The notes: generated by a model not told the origin, from the sequence alone. Counted from the first letter of the stretch, positions 33,172 to 42,198 are shown. The stretch: DNA of 64,000 bases from Novosphingobium pentaromativorans US6-1 (GCF_000767465.1 NZ_CP009292.1:248001-312000); one strand, 5' to 3'. Numbers and translations: made by a program.

Positions 33172-33894
33172 ATGGCGCGAGTGGCAATCGTCACGGGTGG
33201 AACACGCGGAATTGGCAAGGCAATCGCACTCAGGCTGAAGGAAAGAGGCCTGACTGTGGTCGCCAGTTATGCGGGCAATGAAGCCGCAGCCCAGACTTTC
33301 ACAAAGGAGACGGACATCCCGGCATTCAAGTGGGATGTGGGAGACCATGATGCTTGTCTCGAAGGTTGCGCGCGCGTTGAAGCCGAAGTCGGCCCGATTG
33401 ATATTTTGGTGAACAACGCAGGAATAACCCGCGACGGTACGCTCCACAGAATGAGCTGGGATGATTGGAGCGAAGTCATCCGGATCAATCTGGGCGGTTG
33501 CTTCAACATGGCCAAGGCGACATTTCCGGGTATGCGAGAGCGGCGCTGGGGGCGCGTGATCAATATTGGTTCAGTCAATGGTCAGGCCGGACAATATGGC
33601 CAGGTCAATTATGCTGCCGCCAAATCTGGCATTCACGGCTTCACAAAGGCGCTCGCCCAGGAAGGGGCGAAGTTTGGTGTAACAGCCAATGCAATTGCGC
33701 CTGGATATGTCGATACGGACATGGTCGCAGCCGTCCCCGATACGGTGCTGGAGAAGATCGTCTCCAACATTCCCGTCGGACGCTTGGGCCACGCAGACGA
33801 AATTGCCCGTGGGGTCGCCTTTCTTGCCTCAGATAACGCTGCCTTCATCACTGGCTCGACCTTGTCGATCAACGGCGGTCAGCACATGTACTGA
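33172..33894 (+). CDS. phaB: Acetoacetyl-CoA reductase
   Basis: The protein has 240 residues, a classical short-chain dehydrogenase. It has VAIVTGGTRGIGKAIA (NADPH loop), VNNAGITRDGTLHRMSWDDW, the catalytic Ser in VINIGSVNGQAGQYGQVNYAAAKSG with Tyr and Lys, and APGYVDTDMVAA. The stretch DGTLHRMSW and the length match PhaB/PhbB enzymes that reduce acetoacetyl-CoA to (R)-3-hydroxybutyryl-CoA for polyhydroxybutyrate. It is followed by the phasin gene, with PhaR-like palindromes before both. phaA and phaC are not in the window. Confidence 0.85.
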   Translation: MARVAIVTGGTRGIGKAIALRLKERGLTVVASYAGNEAAAQTFTKETDIPAFKWDVGDHDACLEGCARVEAEVGPIDILVNNAGITRDGTLHRMSWDDWSEVIRINLGGCFNMAKATFPGMRERRWGRVINIGSVNGQAGQYGQVNYAAAKSGIHGFTKALAQEGAKFGVTANAIAPGYVDTDMVAAVPDTVLEKIVSNIPVGRLGHADEIARGVAFLASDNAAFITGSTLSINGGQHMY

Positions 33895-33942
33895 GCCCCA
33901 GGCCGCTGCGCTTGGGCATGCATACTCATCGAGCGGCGACGA

Positions 33943-33957
33943 TGCTGCAGTGCAGCA
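33943..33957. promoter_or_regulatory. PhaR-like palindrome upstream of the phasin gene
   Basis: TGCTGCAGTGCAGCA is a perfect 7-bp inverted repeat around one G and contains CTGC-AGT-GCAG, a full match to the CTGC-N3-GCAG consensus reported for PhaR. It lies 105 bp before the phasin ATG at 34062. Confidence 0.65.
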
Positions 33958-34061
33958 ATCGACATGACTTTCGGCCTCGATTCAACTGATCGCGAGGCAG
34001 GCGAGTCGAATGATTGCGCGGTGCACACGAAGGCCCAAATTTTACTACGGAGAGAGAAAAA

Positions 34062-34493
34062 ATGGATTCTATGACTAAGACGAATGCCGAGAAGATTCCG
34101 TTCGACGCAATCAACGACAAGGCAAAGATTGCCATCCAAAAAGGGGCGTCAGCGTTTGGGGCTTACGGCGAATTAGCGAAGGCAAACGTCAGCGCGTTTT
34201 TCGAGGCGGGAAAGATCTTTGCCGAAGGCCTGCAGAAGCTTGGAACCTCTTACTCTGAAGACAATCGAGCCAGCTTCGAAAATCTTTCCGAAGGTCTAAA
34301 GAGCATGGCCGCTGCCACGTCTCCGGCAGAATTCTACAAGCTGCAGAGTGAGTTCTTGCGCCGTAACGTCGAAGCTGCGATCGCGCGTGGCTCGAAAAGC
34401 AATGATGCTCTTGTGAAACTGACCAAGGCAGCAGCCGCCCCTCTTGCAAAACAGGTTGATTTGAATATGCAAACCATTCAGAAGATTGCATAA
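34062..34493 (+). CDS. Phasin family protein (PHB granule-associated)
   Basis: The protein has 143 residues from the ATG at 34062, with GGAGAG upstream. It is helical and alanine-rich: FDAINDKAKIAIQKGASAFGAYGELAKANVSAFFEAGKIFAEGLQ, then SPAEFYKLQSEFLRRNVEAAIARGSKSNDALVKLTKAAAAPLAKQVDLNMQTIQKI. This is the Phasin_2 pattern. Phasins coat polyhydroxybutyrate granules and limit their size. The PhaR-like palindrome upstream and the neighbouring phaB support the assignment. Confidence 0.88.
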   Translation: MDSMTKTNAEKIPFDAINDKAKIAIQKGASAFGAYGELAKANVSAFFEAGKIFAEGLQKLGTSYSEDNRASFENLSEGLKSMAAATSPAEFYKLQSEFLRRNVEAAIARGSKSNDALVKLTKAAAAPLAKQVDLNMQTIQKIA

Positions 34494-34523
34494 GCGTTCA
34501 ATCCAAGAAGAAATATAGATCTC

Positions 34524-34563
34524 CCCCGGATTTGCTTGGCAACGTAGCCGCGCAGATCCGGGG
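34524..34563 (+). terminator. Possible terminator after the phasin gene
   Basis: CCCCGGAT (34524-34531) and ATCCGGGG (34556-34563) form an 8-bp stem with a 24-nt loop, followed by TATTCTTCT, 30 bp after the phasin stop. The long loop weakens the case. Confidence 0.4.
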
Positions 34564-34814
34564 TATTCTTCTATTCTGAATGCCACCTCAACTCTGTAAC
34601 CGCGCACTCGTTGGATGTGCGGCAATCCTTTGAGCAGGCCCTAGATCCATTCCGCAATGGGAAGCGAAGAAGGCAACTTTGTCATCCCGCTTGGGTCGTT
34701 CACGCCCGCCCATCGATAAATCAATGCAGGCCAGGTTCTATGGCCCCAGGCACTTGCCTTGAAGGGCCGAAATGTCCCAATGCAGATAGGGGTATCTCTC
34801 GGGAGGCGGAGCTC

Positions 34815-35129
34815 GATCACGTGATCGGGTTGTGGATCCTCACCCGGGACGACTTTTCCGATTTTCGCGCCGACGCCCCGGAAATGAGGATTGGCGACGC
34901 GGTTGTGCAGACGATCTGCCTGGAGCCGATGATCTTCGACGTGCCTCCACTCATCGCCTTTTGCTCGATCTGGACGCAATTGCCGCTCGGAGACGAGATT
35001 GCAACCGGGACTCCTGTTGGCGCCAGCGCGTTTAGGCAGTCGCCGATTTGGCCGAAGGCTGGCAATACCGTCGCCGTCACCGCCAAGGGCCTGGGATCTT
35101 CGGGAAATTCCGTTATCGCTGAACGCTGA
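34815..35129 (+). pseudogene. Fumarylacetoacetate hydrolase-family C-terminal remnant
   Basis: The frame encodes IGLWILTRDDFSDFRAD, then a segment with EPMIFDVPPLIAFCSIWTQLPLGDEIATGTPVGAS and WPKAGNTVAVTAKGLG. This matches the second half of FAH-family hydrolases, which normally read W-I-V-T...M-I-F-D-V-P-x-L-I...L-x-P-G-D-x-I-A-T-G-T-P-x-G-V. The N-terminal 150 or so residues with the metal-binding glutamates are absent: sequence upstream to 34611 is open but does not match. It is therefore a truncated and probably inactive gene in the accessory region. The interval 34564-34814 before it shows no other gene. Confidence 0.6.
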
Positions 35130-35868
35130 GGCCCGCTTCCTGAGCGCAAGCGCCGTGCGGTGATGCATAATTGCCGGATGCCGCACATTCAGGCTGGGCG
35201 TAAGTTCTGCCGCCATCTGGACACGCGGCGCCTTGGTATCGTCGTCGCGTTTACCGTCGGACGAATAGCCGTCGTGCTGATCAAGATTGCCGAATACCCG
35301 AAAGGCTCTGTTCTCGCACAGTAGTACTTTGACCTCGGTTTCAAGAATTCTGACATCGCAATGGCCATCTGAGTGCCAAGATACCCTAAAAAACGCCAGG
35401 GTCCGGCTTCGCAGGAATGACGTCGCGAAATTACCGATGCCGCCAAGAAGAATACCGTGCTTGCAGTTCCGATATTGGCGATGCTCAACGCCAGGGCGAG
35501 GTATGTTGGCTGTTCAGAGCGCACGATAGAAGGCTGTGCCCGATACAACGGCAACTGGAATTTGCCGCGTTCGGCAGGTCTTCCATCTTGCGTTGCGCTT
35601 TAGCGATGACGCCTTGCGTGAAGAGGTAATCGGAGCGCCTCACAATACCTGCGGAGATACTTGAATTGCGCTTCGATTCACGACGTGGCGGCGTTGCACT
35701 CTTCGATCAGGGAGGTTAGGCTAACGTTTTGGACCAGAACATTTTATGATATGTTCGGACATGAATGATAAGCAATCGCGCGTGAAGGCCTGTGCTGAAC
35801 GATCGGAGCGTCGAATCGTAAGGGCAATTCCAGCATCGTGATCAAGGCAAACGGGAGCATTCACAATC
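35130..35868. other. Long interval with no supported gene
   Basis: This 739-bp stretch shows short open frames on both strands without a recognisable domain, consistent with decayed DNA between the FAH remnant and the TetR gene. The only structured element is the inverted repeat at 35737-35756. Confidence 0.4.
35737..35756. promoter_or_regulatory. Inverted repeat upstream of the TetR gene, candidate operator
   Basis: GAACAT (35737-35742) and ATGTTC (35751-35756) are perfect arms around an AT-rich 8-bp spacer, 112 bp before the TetR ATG. ATGTTCG and AATGTTG half copies also occur near 37890-37905, upstream of the NmrA-like gene, which suggests shared control. Confidence 0.4.
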
Positions 35869-36522
35869 ATGCAAAAAAGTCGTGCCGGTTCTCGTAGGGC
35901 CGCCACAAGAGCGCGCATCGAGCGAGCCGCGTTCACCTTGTTCGATCAGGTCGGCTTTGAGGCCACGACGATCGACGATATCGCCGATGCCGCTGCAATC
36001 GGGCGACGCACCTTCTTTAGCTACTTCGCGTCAAAGAATGACCTGCCATGGGCCGGTTTCGACGTCACGCTTGCCCAGTTGCGACAATCGCTTGCCACTG
36101 TCTCCACCGATTGGCCGGTAATGGACGGCATCAAGAAGGCAATCATCGAATATCATATGATTACACCCGCCGAGCAGGAGATGCACCGCCGGCGCGTCCA
36201 CCTCATATCCAAGGTGCCTGCTTTGCAGGCGCATTCCACTTTGCGATATGCTGAATGGCGTGAAATCGTCGCGGAGTTTGCCGCCAGGAAAGTCGGTGAA
36301 CCGGTCGATTCGCTTATACCGCGAACCATCGCCCATGCCAGCCTTGCGGTCATCCTCGCTGCCTATGAACAGTGGATGCAAACCATTGACTCAGATCTCG
36401 TCTCGCTGCTCGAAACCGGAATGGATGGATTGGCCGAGGTCTTTGCCCAGAAGCTGGAAAGTAAGTTCGAGGGAAGTCCCATCCCGACAAAAAAACGCGT
36501 TTCACGTTCCGCTCGCGGTTAG
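35869..36522 (+). CDS. TetR/AcrR-family regulator (MftR-like)
   Basis: The protein has 217 residues. The N-terminal helix-turn-helix reads RAATRARIERAAFTLFDQVGFEATTIDDIADAAAIGRRTFFSYFASKNDLPW, followed by a helical ligand domain. The combination RRTFFSYFASKNDLPWAGFD is close to the TetR subgroup linked to mycofactocin genes (MftR type), although no mycofactocin gene is visible here. The target may be the divergent NmrA-like or TonB-receptor unit downstream. The function is not established. Confidence 0.85.
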   Translation: MQKSRAGSRRAATRARIERAAFTLFDQVGFEATTIDDIADAAAIGRRTFFSYFASKNDLPWAGFDVTLAQLRQSLATVSTDWPVMDGIKKAIIEYHMITPAEQEMHRRRVHLISKVPALQAHSTLRYAEWREIVAEFAARKVGEPVDSLIPRTIAHASLAVILAAYEQWMQTIDSDLVSLLETGMDGLAEVFAQKLESKFEGSPIPTKKRVSRSARG

Positions 36523-36930
36523 CATTACATTGGCAGATTTGGGCTTGTGGACTATGCAAGGCTGCACCCCGAAACGGGGCAGATACTTGGCGTTTAGTGG
36601 GACACCTGGTCAGGGATAGCTTGGCTGAATGCTGGCAGCCACGATTTGGCGGCGGGGGGCGCCGTATCCCTTCCTTGCCCCGCTGCGACGAGGCGGCAAG
36701 ATTGCCGCTAGGCACAGGCAATCGATGTAATGGGCGTATATCGGTAGAACCCGATCCGTAATCGGCGCCAGCTGATATTTGAGTGAATTGACAGCCGGCA
36801 CGTCGGAGAGATACTATTTCCGGTCTCGGTTGGAGCGGCGATCACATGCCAGCCATGCATAATCGCCGGGCATATGCTGCGTTGTCATGCTTCTGATGCG
36901 TCGCGGAGATCCATGGGCGCTGGACGCCGC
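36523..36930. other. Non-coding interval of 408 bp
   Basis: This gap lies between convergent genes (TetR and the NmrA-like protein). I see no conserved gene in it; open frames here lack a family match. Confidence 0.4.
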
Positions 36931-37818
36931 TCATTCCTTACCGGATCTTGAGGCCAGGATCTTCCGCGCGAATGCTTCGAACGTGGTTGGCGGGCGTCCG
37001 AGCAGCCATTCCAGGACGTTGGAATTACCGATGAAATCGTACTTTGAATACCATGCACTGATTGATTCAAAAACATCGAGATGGTCACGCCACTTGGCGT
37101 TCAATTCGACGAGTCCGTAGTTCTTCTTCATGAACTCTTCAGGCGTTTGTTCTTCCAGGCTAATGGCTTTGCCCATGACCCGTGATAGAATTGTCGCGAT
37201 TTCGTGCGGAGAGAGCTTATCCGGCCCAGCCAATTCATAGTTTGCGAAATAATGTTTGGACCCTTCGGTCAGGACCTTGGCGGCGACATCGGTAAGATCG
37301 TCAATATCGATAAAGGAGCCTCGCCGATCGGGCCTGACACTCCAGAACATTGGCAACACCCCCGTGCGCCACGGAAAGTCGACGTAGTGTTCGACGACCA
37401 TGTAATCACATGGTCGCAGAACGGTGCAACTAAGCCCTGACTCAAAGAGTTTTTCTTCTATATCCCGTTTCCAGCGGTGCTGGATGATGTCGATGATGGT
37501 GTGATAAACCGAACTCATCACGACGTGCCGCGTTCCGTTCCGCTTTGCGGCCTCGATCATTGCGAACCCATATTCCTTCTCGCGCGCGATCCCAGACGGC
37601 CCCACATGATACACCGCGTCACATCCTTCGAGCGCCCTCGTATAGGTATCAACGTCGGTGAGATCGCCGACGAAAACTTCCTGTGCGCCGAGCGCCAGCA
37701 GTTCATCATCTTTGTCGGCGGACACCCGAACAGCGCGGACGCTATGCCCTAGGGCGCTTAGTTTGGGCAGTAGAAGTGAGCCTTGTAGGCCGGCGGCCGC
37801 GGTAAGTAGAATCTTCAT
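36931..37818 (-). CDS. NmrA-like NAD(P)-binding protein
   Basis: The protein has 295 residues from the ATG at 37818, preceded by AGGAG. The Rossmann start is MKILLTAAAGLQGSLLLPKLSALGHSVRAV, a G-A-A-G-L-Q-G form of the extended SDR loop. Other features are VFVGDLTDVDTYTRALEGCDAVYHVGP and a MSSVYHT segment with a Tyr/His but no clear Y-x3-K pair. That is the pattern of atypical, NmrA-type proteins acting as NAD(P) sensors or reductases. The gene lies downstream of the TonB-receptor terminator and is read toward the TetR gene. Confidence 0.8.
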   Translation of the reverse strand: MKILLTAAAGLQGSLLLPKLSALGHSVRAVRVSADKDDELLALGAQEVFVGDLTDVDTYTRALEGCDAVYHVGPSGIAREKEYGFAMIEAAKRNGTRHVVMSSVYHTIIDIIQHRWKRDIEEKLFESGLSCTVLRPCDYMVVEHYVDFPWRTGVLPMFWSVRPDRRGSFIDIDDLTDVAAKVLTEGSKHYFANYELAGPDKLSPHEIATILSRVMGKAISLEEQTPEEFMKKNYGLVELNAKWRDHLDVFESISAWYSKYDFIGNSNVLEWLLGRPPTTFEAFARKILASRSGKE

Positions 37819-37944
37819 TCGTTCTCCTCTTCGCCCCAAATCCGGCATCAGGGTTATATTGCCGCGATCAATATCCGGGTGACGGACCGGCAAATGTTCG
37901 AATGTTGTAAGATATTAACGTATCGACTTGCGTGATGGAAAAAA

Positions 37945-37982
37945 GGGTTGGGTAGGTCAGTCAAAATAGATCTACCCAACCC
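37945..37982 (-). terminator. Strong intrinsic terminator of the TonB-receptor operon
   Basis: GGGTTGGGTAG (37945-37955) and CTACCCAACCC (37972-37982) form a perfect 11-bp stem with a 16-nt loop. Read on the minus strand it starts 6 bp after the receptor stop and is followed by six T residues. Confidence 0.85.
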
Positions 37983-37988
37983 ATTTAT

Positions 37989-40445
37989 TTAGAAGCGGAC
38001 ACCTGCGCGAACGCCATAGGTACGTGGCGCATTCGTCGTGACTGAGATCAGCGAAGACGATGCAGAATTTACTGCGTTCACCTTGTATCGATCATCTTCA
38101 ATATTCCGAACGTAGGCCGCAATAAACCAACTGGAGTCAACCGGCTCGAACTGCAGCTGTGCATTCGACTGCCATGTGGAATCCTGTTTCATTCCAGAAA
38201 TATAATCATAGCCGACCCATCGGCTGCTCCGGTACTGCGTGTCGGCGGAAGCGACAATTTGATAAGAACCCAACGGGATAGTCTGAGAAATGTTGGCGTT
38301 GAAAGTCCATCGGGGTGAGTTGAACGAGGGCTTTCCAGAGCAGTCTATCGAATAGACAGGATTGCCGCCGGAATTCACACCCAAGGTGGTGGGACAGCCG
38401 ACGAACGGTGCAGCAGGGCCCGCCACTGCCTGGTCGTATTTGAAGCGATCGTATTCGGCGTGAAGATATTGTATGTTCGCGCCAATGCGCGTTGTGCGTG
38501 TCGCCGCAACCTGCGCATCCACTTCGAAGCCGTAGGATGTCGATTTGCCGACGTTCTGAACGAAGAAGTTGGTGGTACCAGTCCCGTCGACGCCAACTGC
38601 GGCAATCTGCTGATCCCTATACTTCCAGACAAATCCCTCGACGTTCAACTGTAGCCTGTTTCCCCAGAAGCGGTTCTTACTTCCGATGGTATACGCGGTA
38701 ATCTTCTCAGGCTGGAATGATTCGAAGCCAATCACAGGTTGCAGCCCACCCACGCGGAAACCTGTTTCCACAGTAGCGTAAAGCAGCGATTGCGGACCAG
38801 CGTCGAATTCCACGCCTGCCCGCCAGGTAAAGCTGTCCTTCTTGACCGAATTGTTGATCGCGGTCACCGGAGAGCGGATTATCAGGACATTGGGCTGCGG
38901 AACGCCATTCCCATCGATGTATGGCACGATACCACCGGGCCCCTGGGGCGGCAAGTTGCTGATGCCAAGTAGCGACGCGTCTGGAACCAGATTAAAGAGT
39001 GGCGCGTTCAAACAGGGCGTGGGCAACGTGGTGCAGGCTATCACCACAGTATCGCTAAAAGAGTTGTCAGACGACTTTCTGTCATGCGTAAATCGTCCGC
39101 CAGCAACCACCCTGAACGTGTCCGTTACGTTCGCAGTAATGCGGGCGAAGGCAGCGAGCGATTCCGTTTTGAGATGGTAAACTGTATAGGCATACAAAGT
39201 TTGCTGATTGGACACGTACAGCTCATCTTGGGTTTCGTGATAATAAATTCCACCCAGAGTGTAATCAAAAATTCCTACCCTATCTCCGGCAAATCTTGCT
39301 TCAATCGAGTAGTGTTCATCCTGAGTATTGTTGTAATTCTGAAATGGTAAGGTGCTGGTATTGGCCTCTTGCTCCGATTTTCGCCATGATGGAATGATGG
39401 TAAGCTCACCTGCGCCGGTTCTCAGATTTATCTCGGCGTTCACTCCGTAATGGTCATTGTTGATGAACTGCTTCGCCTCAAGGTCATTCAGAAAGCGGCC
39501 TGCCGGCACGACGAAGAACTGGCGCCGATAAGCCTGCGATCGCGGATCAAGGAGCCCAATAGACGGATCAAGTAGACTGGGGGTTTCCGTATAGCCGGCC
39601 CCGTTAAACTGATAGCTTTCCAGATAGGTCGCGCCAGGCCCCCGTCCCCGGATGGCGGAGTAGTCGGCAGCCAGTCGCACGGTGAGATCAGGTCCGATCT
39701 CCTGCATGATCTGGAAACGAACAGCCTTCAGGTCCTGGTCGGATGTCCCATCCGTCAGATACCCATCACGCGTTGACAGGTTCCCTGAGATGCGTACCGC
39801 CCCATCGTCGCCTGTCGGCAAGTTCAGCGCTCCCTCCAGGGTCACCGAATTGTAATTGCCGTAGCTGCCGTTAACAAATGCGCTCGTTTCACTTAGTTTC
39901 GGCTTGACCGGAAGAATATTGATGGCGCCGCCGGTCGCATTTCGTCCATACAGCGTTCCTTGAGGCCCCTTCAGCACCTCGATCCGCTCGAGATCATAAA
40001 AGAACCCGGTCGTGGCGGATGTCCGCGGGATGTAAACGTTATCGTAGTTGAACGCGATGGCTGAATCGAAGGTCGAATTGAGGGTGAAGTTCCCGACACC
40101 GCGAAGGAACAGGCTCATGGAGGAACCGCCGGTACTGGCGATCGTAAGGGCGGGAACCAGGCGCGTGAGATTGTCGGGACTTACGACGCCAGCCTTACGT
40201 AGCGTATCCGGACTCACGACTGCGATAGGAACGGCTGCCTTCTGAACGTTCTCTGTTATCCGCTGAGCAGTAACAATGATCTCGTCAAGTCGTGCTTTAT
40301 CATCTTGCTGCGGAGCACTCTGCGCGTTGCTGACTGGACCGTCCTGCGCAGCAGCGAGCGCAGGATTGAACATGACCGGGCTAGCGATAACCGAGGCCAG
40401 AATTGCAAACCGGCAAGTGCTATTCCTTAATGAATAGATCTTCAT
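37989..40445 (-). CDS. TonB-dependent outer-membrane receptor
   Basis: The protein has 818 residues with a signal peptide (FAILASVIASPVMFNPALAAA). The TonB box region is DEIIVTAQR. The plug domain contains LTRLVPALTIASTGGSSMSLFLRGVG and the canonical DLERIEVLKGPQGTLYGRNATGGAINI, followed by a 22-strand barrel that ends YGVRAGVRF with the terminal Phe. It imports a ligand across the outer membrane with TonB energy. The large family in sphingomonads mostly takes up aromatic compounds, steroids or glycans. It is the last gene after the oxidase-subunit pair, 86 bp downstream, with its own terminator. Confidence 0.95.
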   Translation of the reverse strand: MKIYSLRNSTCRFAILASVIASPVMFNPALAAAQDGPVSNAQSAPQQDDKARLDEIIVTAQRITENVQKAAVPIAVVSPDTLRKAGVVSPDNLTRLVPALTIASTGGSSMSLFLRGVGNFTLNSTFDSAIAFNYDNVYIPRTSATTGFFYDLERIEVLKGPQGTLYGRNATGGAINILPVKPKLSETSAFVNGSYGNYNSVTLEGALNLPTGDDGAVRISGNLSTRDGYLTDGTSDQDLKAVRFQIMQEIGPDLTVRLAADYSAIRGRGPGATYLESYQFNGAGYTETPSLLDPSIGLLDPRSQAYRRQFFVVPAGRFLNDLEAKQFINNDHYGVNAEINLRTGAGELTIIPSWRKSEQEANTSTLPFQNYNNTQDEHYSIEARFAGDRVGIFDYTLGGIYYHETQDELYVSNQQTLYAYTVYHLKTESLAAFARITANVTDTFRVVAGGRFTHDRKSSDNSFSDTVVIACTTLPTPCLNAPLFNLVPDASLLGISNLPPQGPGGIVPYIDGNGVPQPNVLIIRSPVTAINNSVKKDSFTWRAGVEFDAGPQSLLYATVETGFRVGGLQPVIGFESFQPEKITAYTIGSKNRFWGNRLQLNVEGFVWKYRDQQIAAVGVDGTGTTNFFVQNVGKSTSYGFEVDAQVAATRTTRIGANIQYLHAEYDRFKYDQAVAGPAAPFVGCPTTLGVNSGGNPVYSIDCSGKPSFNSPRWTFNANISQTIPLGSYQIVASADTQYRSSRWVGYDYISGMKQDSTWQSNAQLQFEPVDSSWFIAAYVRNIEDDRYKVNAVNSASSSLISVTTNAPRTYGVRAGVRF

Positions 40446-40531
40446 AACATCCTCCCCTATTTAGACATTTCTATATCTGCATTCCTTATTATTCAATTGG
40501 TCCGTCCTAATATTGCAAAGCTAGGTTGTTT

Positions 40532-40822
40532 CTAGGAAGGCACTCCGAGTACAAAGATCCCAATTATACTTGCGCAGACGATTAACAGCCAGGCATCAGT
40601 TGCGATGCGGAGGGCAATTGGGCCATGCTTTACTTCCATGAATTCTCGAAAAATGAAGCGTACCTTGATGAACGCGATTATCATGACGAAAATGCCGCCA
40701 ATTTTGGCATTATGAATAAAAGAAAACCCTTGACCGGATTCCCATGAAAAACACGTCAGTATGACTAGAAGTAGCCAAACCAGCGTCAACCTAATGTCGA
40801 ATATCTTGGCCATAATCTTCAT
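40532..40822 (-). CDS. Cytochrome c oxidase subunit IV-family protein
   Basis: The protein has 96 residues with three hydrophobic helices (LTLVWLLLVILTCFSW, GGIFVMIIAFIKVRFIFREF, AWLLIVCASIIGIFVL). The central IAFIKVRFIFREFMEVKHGP is the signature of the COX4_pro/NorF-like family. It overlaps the subunit III gene by 4 bp (ATGA). Such small subunits accompany haem-copper oxidases or nitric-oxide reductases, but no catalytic subunit I is present in the window. Confidence 0.8.
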   Translation of the reverse strand: MKIMAKIFDIRLTLVWLLLVILTCFSWESGQGFSFIHNAKIGGIFVMIIAFIKVRFIFREFMEVKHGPIALRIATDAWLLIVCASIIGIFVLGVPS

Positions 40823-41427
40823 CCCATCAGGTAAATTAGTGCAAAAAGCACCACCCAGAGTAGATCGACGAGATGCCAGAACAACGCACCGGCTTCGATC
40901 AGCCTTGTGCCTGCGACGCCCTCTCCAGCCGGCTTGCGTCTTGTATGAAAGATGGCGAACAGGAGCACGACGAGCCCAACGGTCACGTGAAGAAGATGAA
41001 TGCCGGTGAACATGAAATAATACATGAAGAAGTCGTTCGTCGCCGGCGTGATTCCGATCGAGATCTTCTGACTATATTCGAAGAACTTTACCACGCCGAA
41101 GGAAATGCCGCACACCATCGCCAGGAACAGCAGTATTCTGCCTCTACCGGGCTCGCCGTGCCTGACCTGCCGCACCGCCAACGCGACGAACAAAGAGCTC
41201 GTCAGCAGGATCAGGGTGTTGCAAAGGCCGAGAGTCACGTTGAGTAGCCGTTGCGACTGTTCAAAGAGTTCGACGTCCAACGCTCGATAGTAGGTGAACA
41301 CGAGGAAGAACAGGGCGAACACCACCATATCGCCCAGGATCAGGACCCAGATTCCCTCTTCACGCGATGAGTCTTCATTCGTTGTTTGGACAAGCGGCGT
41401 CGTCGCATGATTCAATGGTTTGTTCAT
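40819..41427 (-). CDS. Cytochrome c oxidase subunit III-like (NorE-type) protein
   Basis: The protein has 202 residues and five predicted helices, including GIWVLILGDMVVFALFFLVFTYY and the late segment FFMYYFMFTGIHLLHVTVGLVVLLF, where G-I-H-x-L-H-V is the hallmark of subunit III and NorE proteins. WHLVDLLWVVLFALIYL ends the protein. It forms a pair with the subunit IV-like gene. Family members stabilise oxidases or NO reductases, but this pair has no subunit I or II nearby, so the partner enzyme is elsewhere or different. Confidence 0.85.
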   Translation of the reverse strand: MNKPLNHATTPLVQTTNEDSSREEGIWVLILGDMVVFALFFLVFTYYRALDVELFEQSQRLLNVTLGLCNTLILLTSSLFVALAVRQVRHGEPGRGRILLFLAMVCGISFGVVKFFEYSQKISIGITPATNDFFMYYFMFTGIHLLHVTVGLVVLLFAIFHTRRKPAGEGVAGTRLIEAGALFWHLVDLLWVVLFALIYLMG

Positions 41428-41496
41428 TGCAGTTACTGTCCTCCAGATTGCGAGGAATCAGGCCTGGCGTGACTCGCCAGGCCTGATGTCTTCCAT

Positions 41497-42198
41497 TCAA
41501 TCCGTGCGTTTACGCGCCTGGAGCATGAGGTAGGTGCAGCTGACCATCCAGACAGAGAGCAGTATGATCGGCACCCAGAACGGGAACAGGCCGTTCCATG
41601 CGAAGGGACCGTCATAGAAGAAGATCGCGGTGTCTTCTGGCAGGAAGGCGAGAGCAAGCATGAAGCATAGATAGCCGGACCAGCGCGGCATGAGTGGAAC
41701 CGGTCGTTTGTCCCCCAGAATCGCGGCGCCAAAGGCTGCGGTCTGCACCGTACCTATGATGCCGGGCGTGACCATCGTGAACCAAGCGAGGTCGTTCAGG
41801 AGCTGGGTCATCTCAGGTGGGCGGTCAGGGCGGTATGCGGTCAGGGTAAGGAACAACGCTCCGAGGAAGAAGCAGGCAGTCACGACCGCGCCGGTGATGG
41901 TCTGTACCCAAGTATAAGGCGCTCGCGGCCCTTCCATGCGTTTCATTACCATTGAGATGGCACCGAAAAAGCACCCGTAAAATGCAGCGCCGATCATGGT
42001 GATTCCAGCGCCGAATCGAATGCCAGATAAGTTTTGTTGGTAAACGGCCGCAATTTCCTCCGGGCTAAGCGATGGACTTGGCGGAGGCGCAAAGTGCGCC
42101 AGCGGCAAGAATCCGACCATGAACAAGATCGTGCCGATCGGCCCGAGCCATATACAGATTCGCTCTCCGTTTGCAGGTTGTTCTGATTGTAATGACAT
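41497..42198 (-). CDS. Unknown membrane protein, five to six helices
   Basis: The protein has 233 residues from the ATG at 42198, preceded by GGAGAGGG. Segments such as IWLGPIGTILFMVGFLPLAHF, GAGITMIGAAFYGCFFGAISMVM, ITGAVVTACFFLGALFLTLTAY and LFPFWVPIILLSVWMVSCTYLML are membrane helices. An early PPPSPSLSPEEIAAVYQQN loop follows the first helix. I do not recognise a family. It is the first gene of the unit with the oxidase subunits and TonB receptor, so it may be part of one transported or respiratory function. Confidence 0.6.
   Translation of the reverse strand: MSLQSEQPANGERICIWLGPIGTILFMVGFLPLAHFAPPPSPSLSPEEIAAVYQQNLSGIRFGAGITMIGAAFYGCFFGAISMVMKRMEGPRAPYTWVQTITGAVVTACFFLGALFLTLTAYRPDRPPEMTQLLNDLAWFTMVTPGIIGTVQTAAFGAAILGDKRPVPLMPRWSGYLCFMLALAFLPEDTAIFFYDGPFAWNGLFPFWVPIILLSVWMVSCTYLMLQARKRTD

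Noticed and set aside
35189..35554. 121-residue minus-strand frame in the gene-poor interval.
   Set aside because: No domain or start signal; probably decayed or random sequence.
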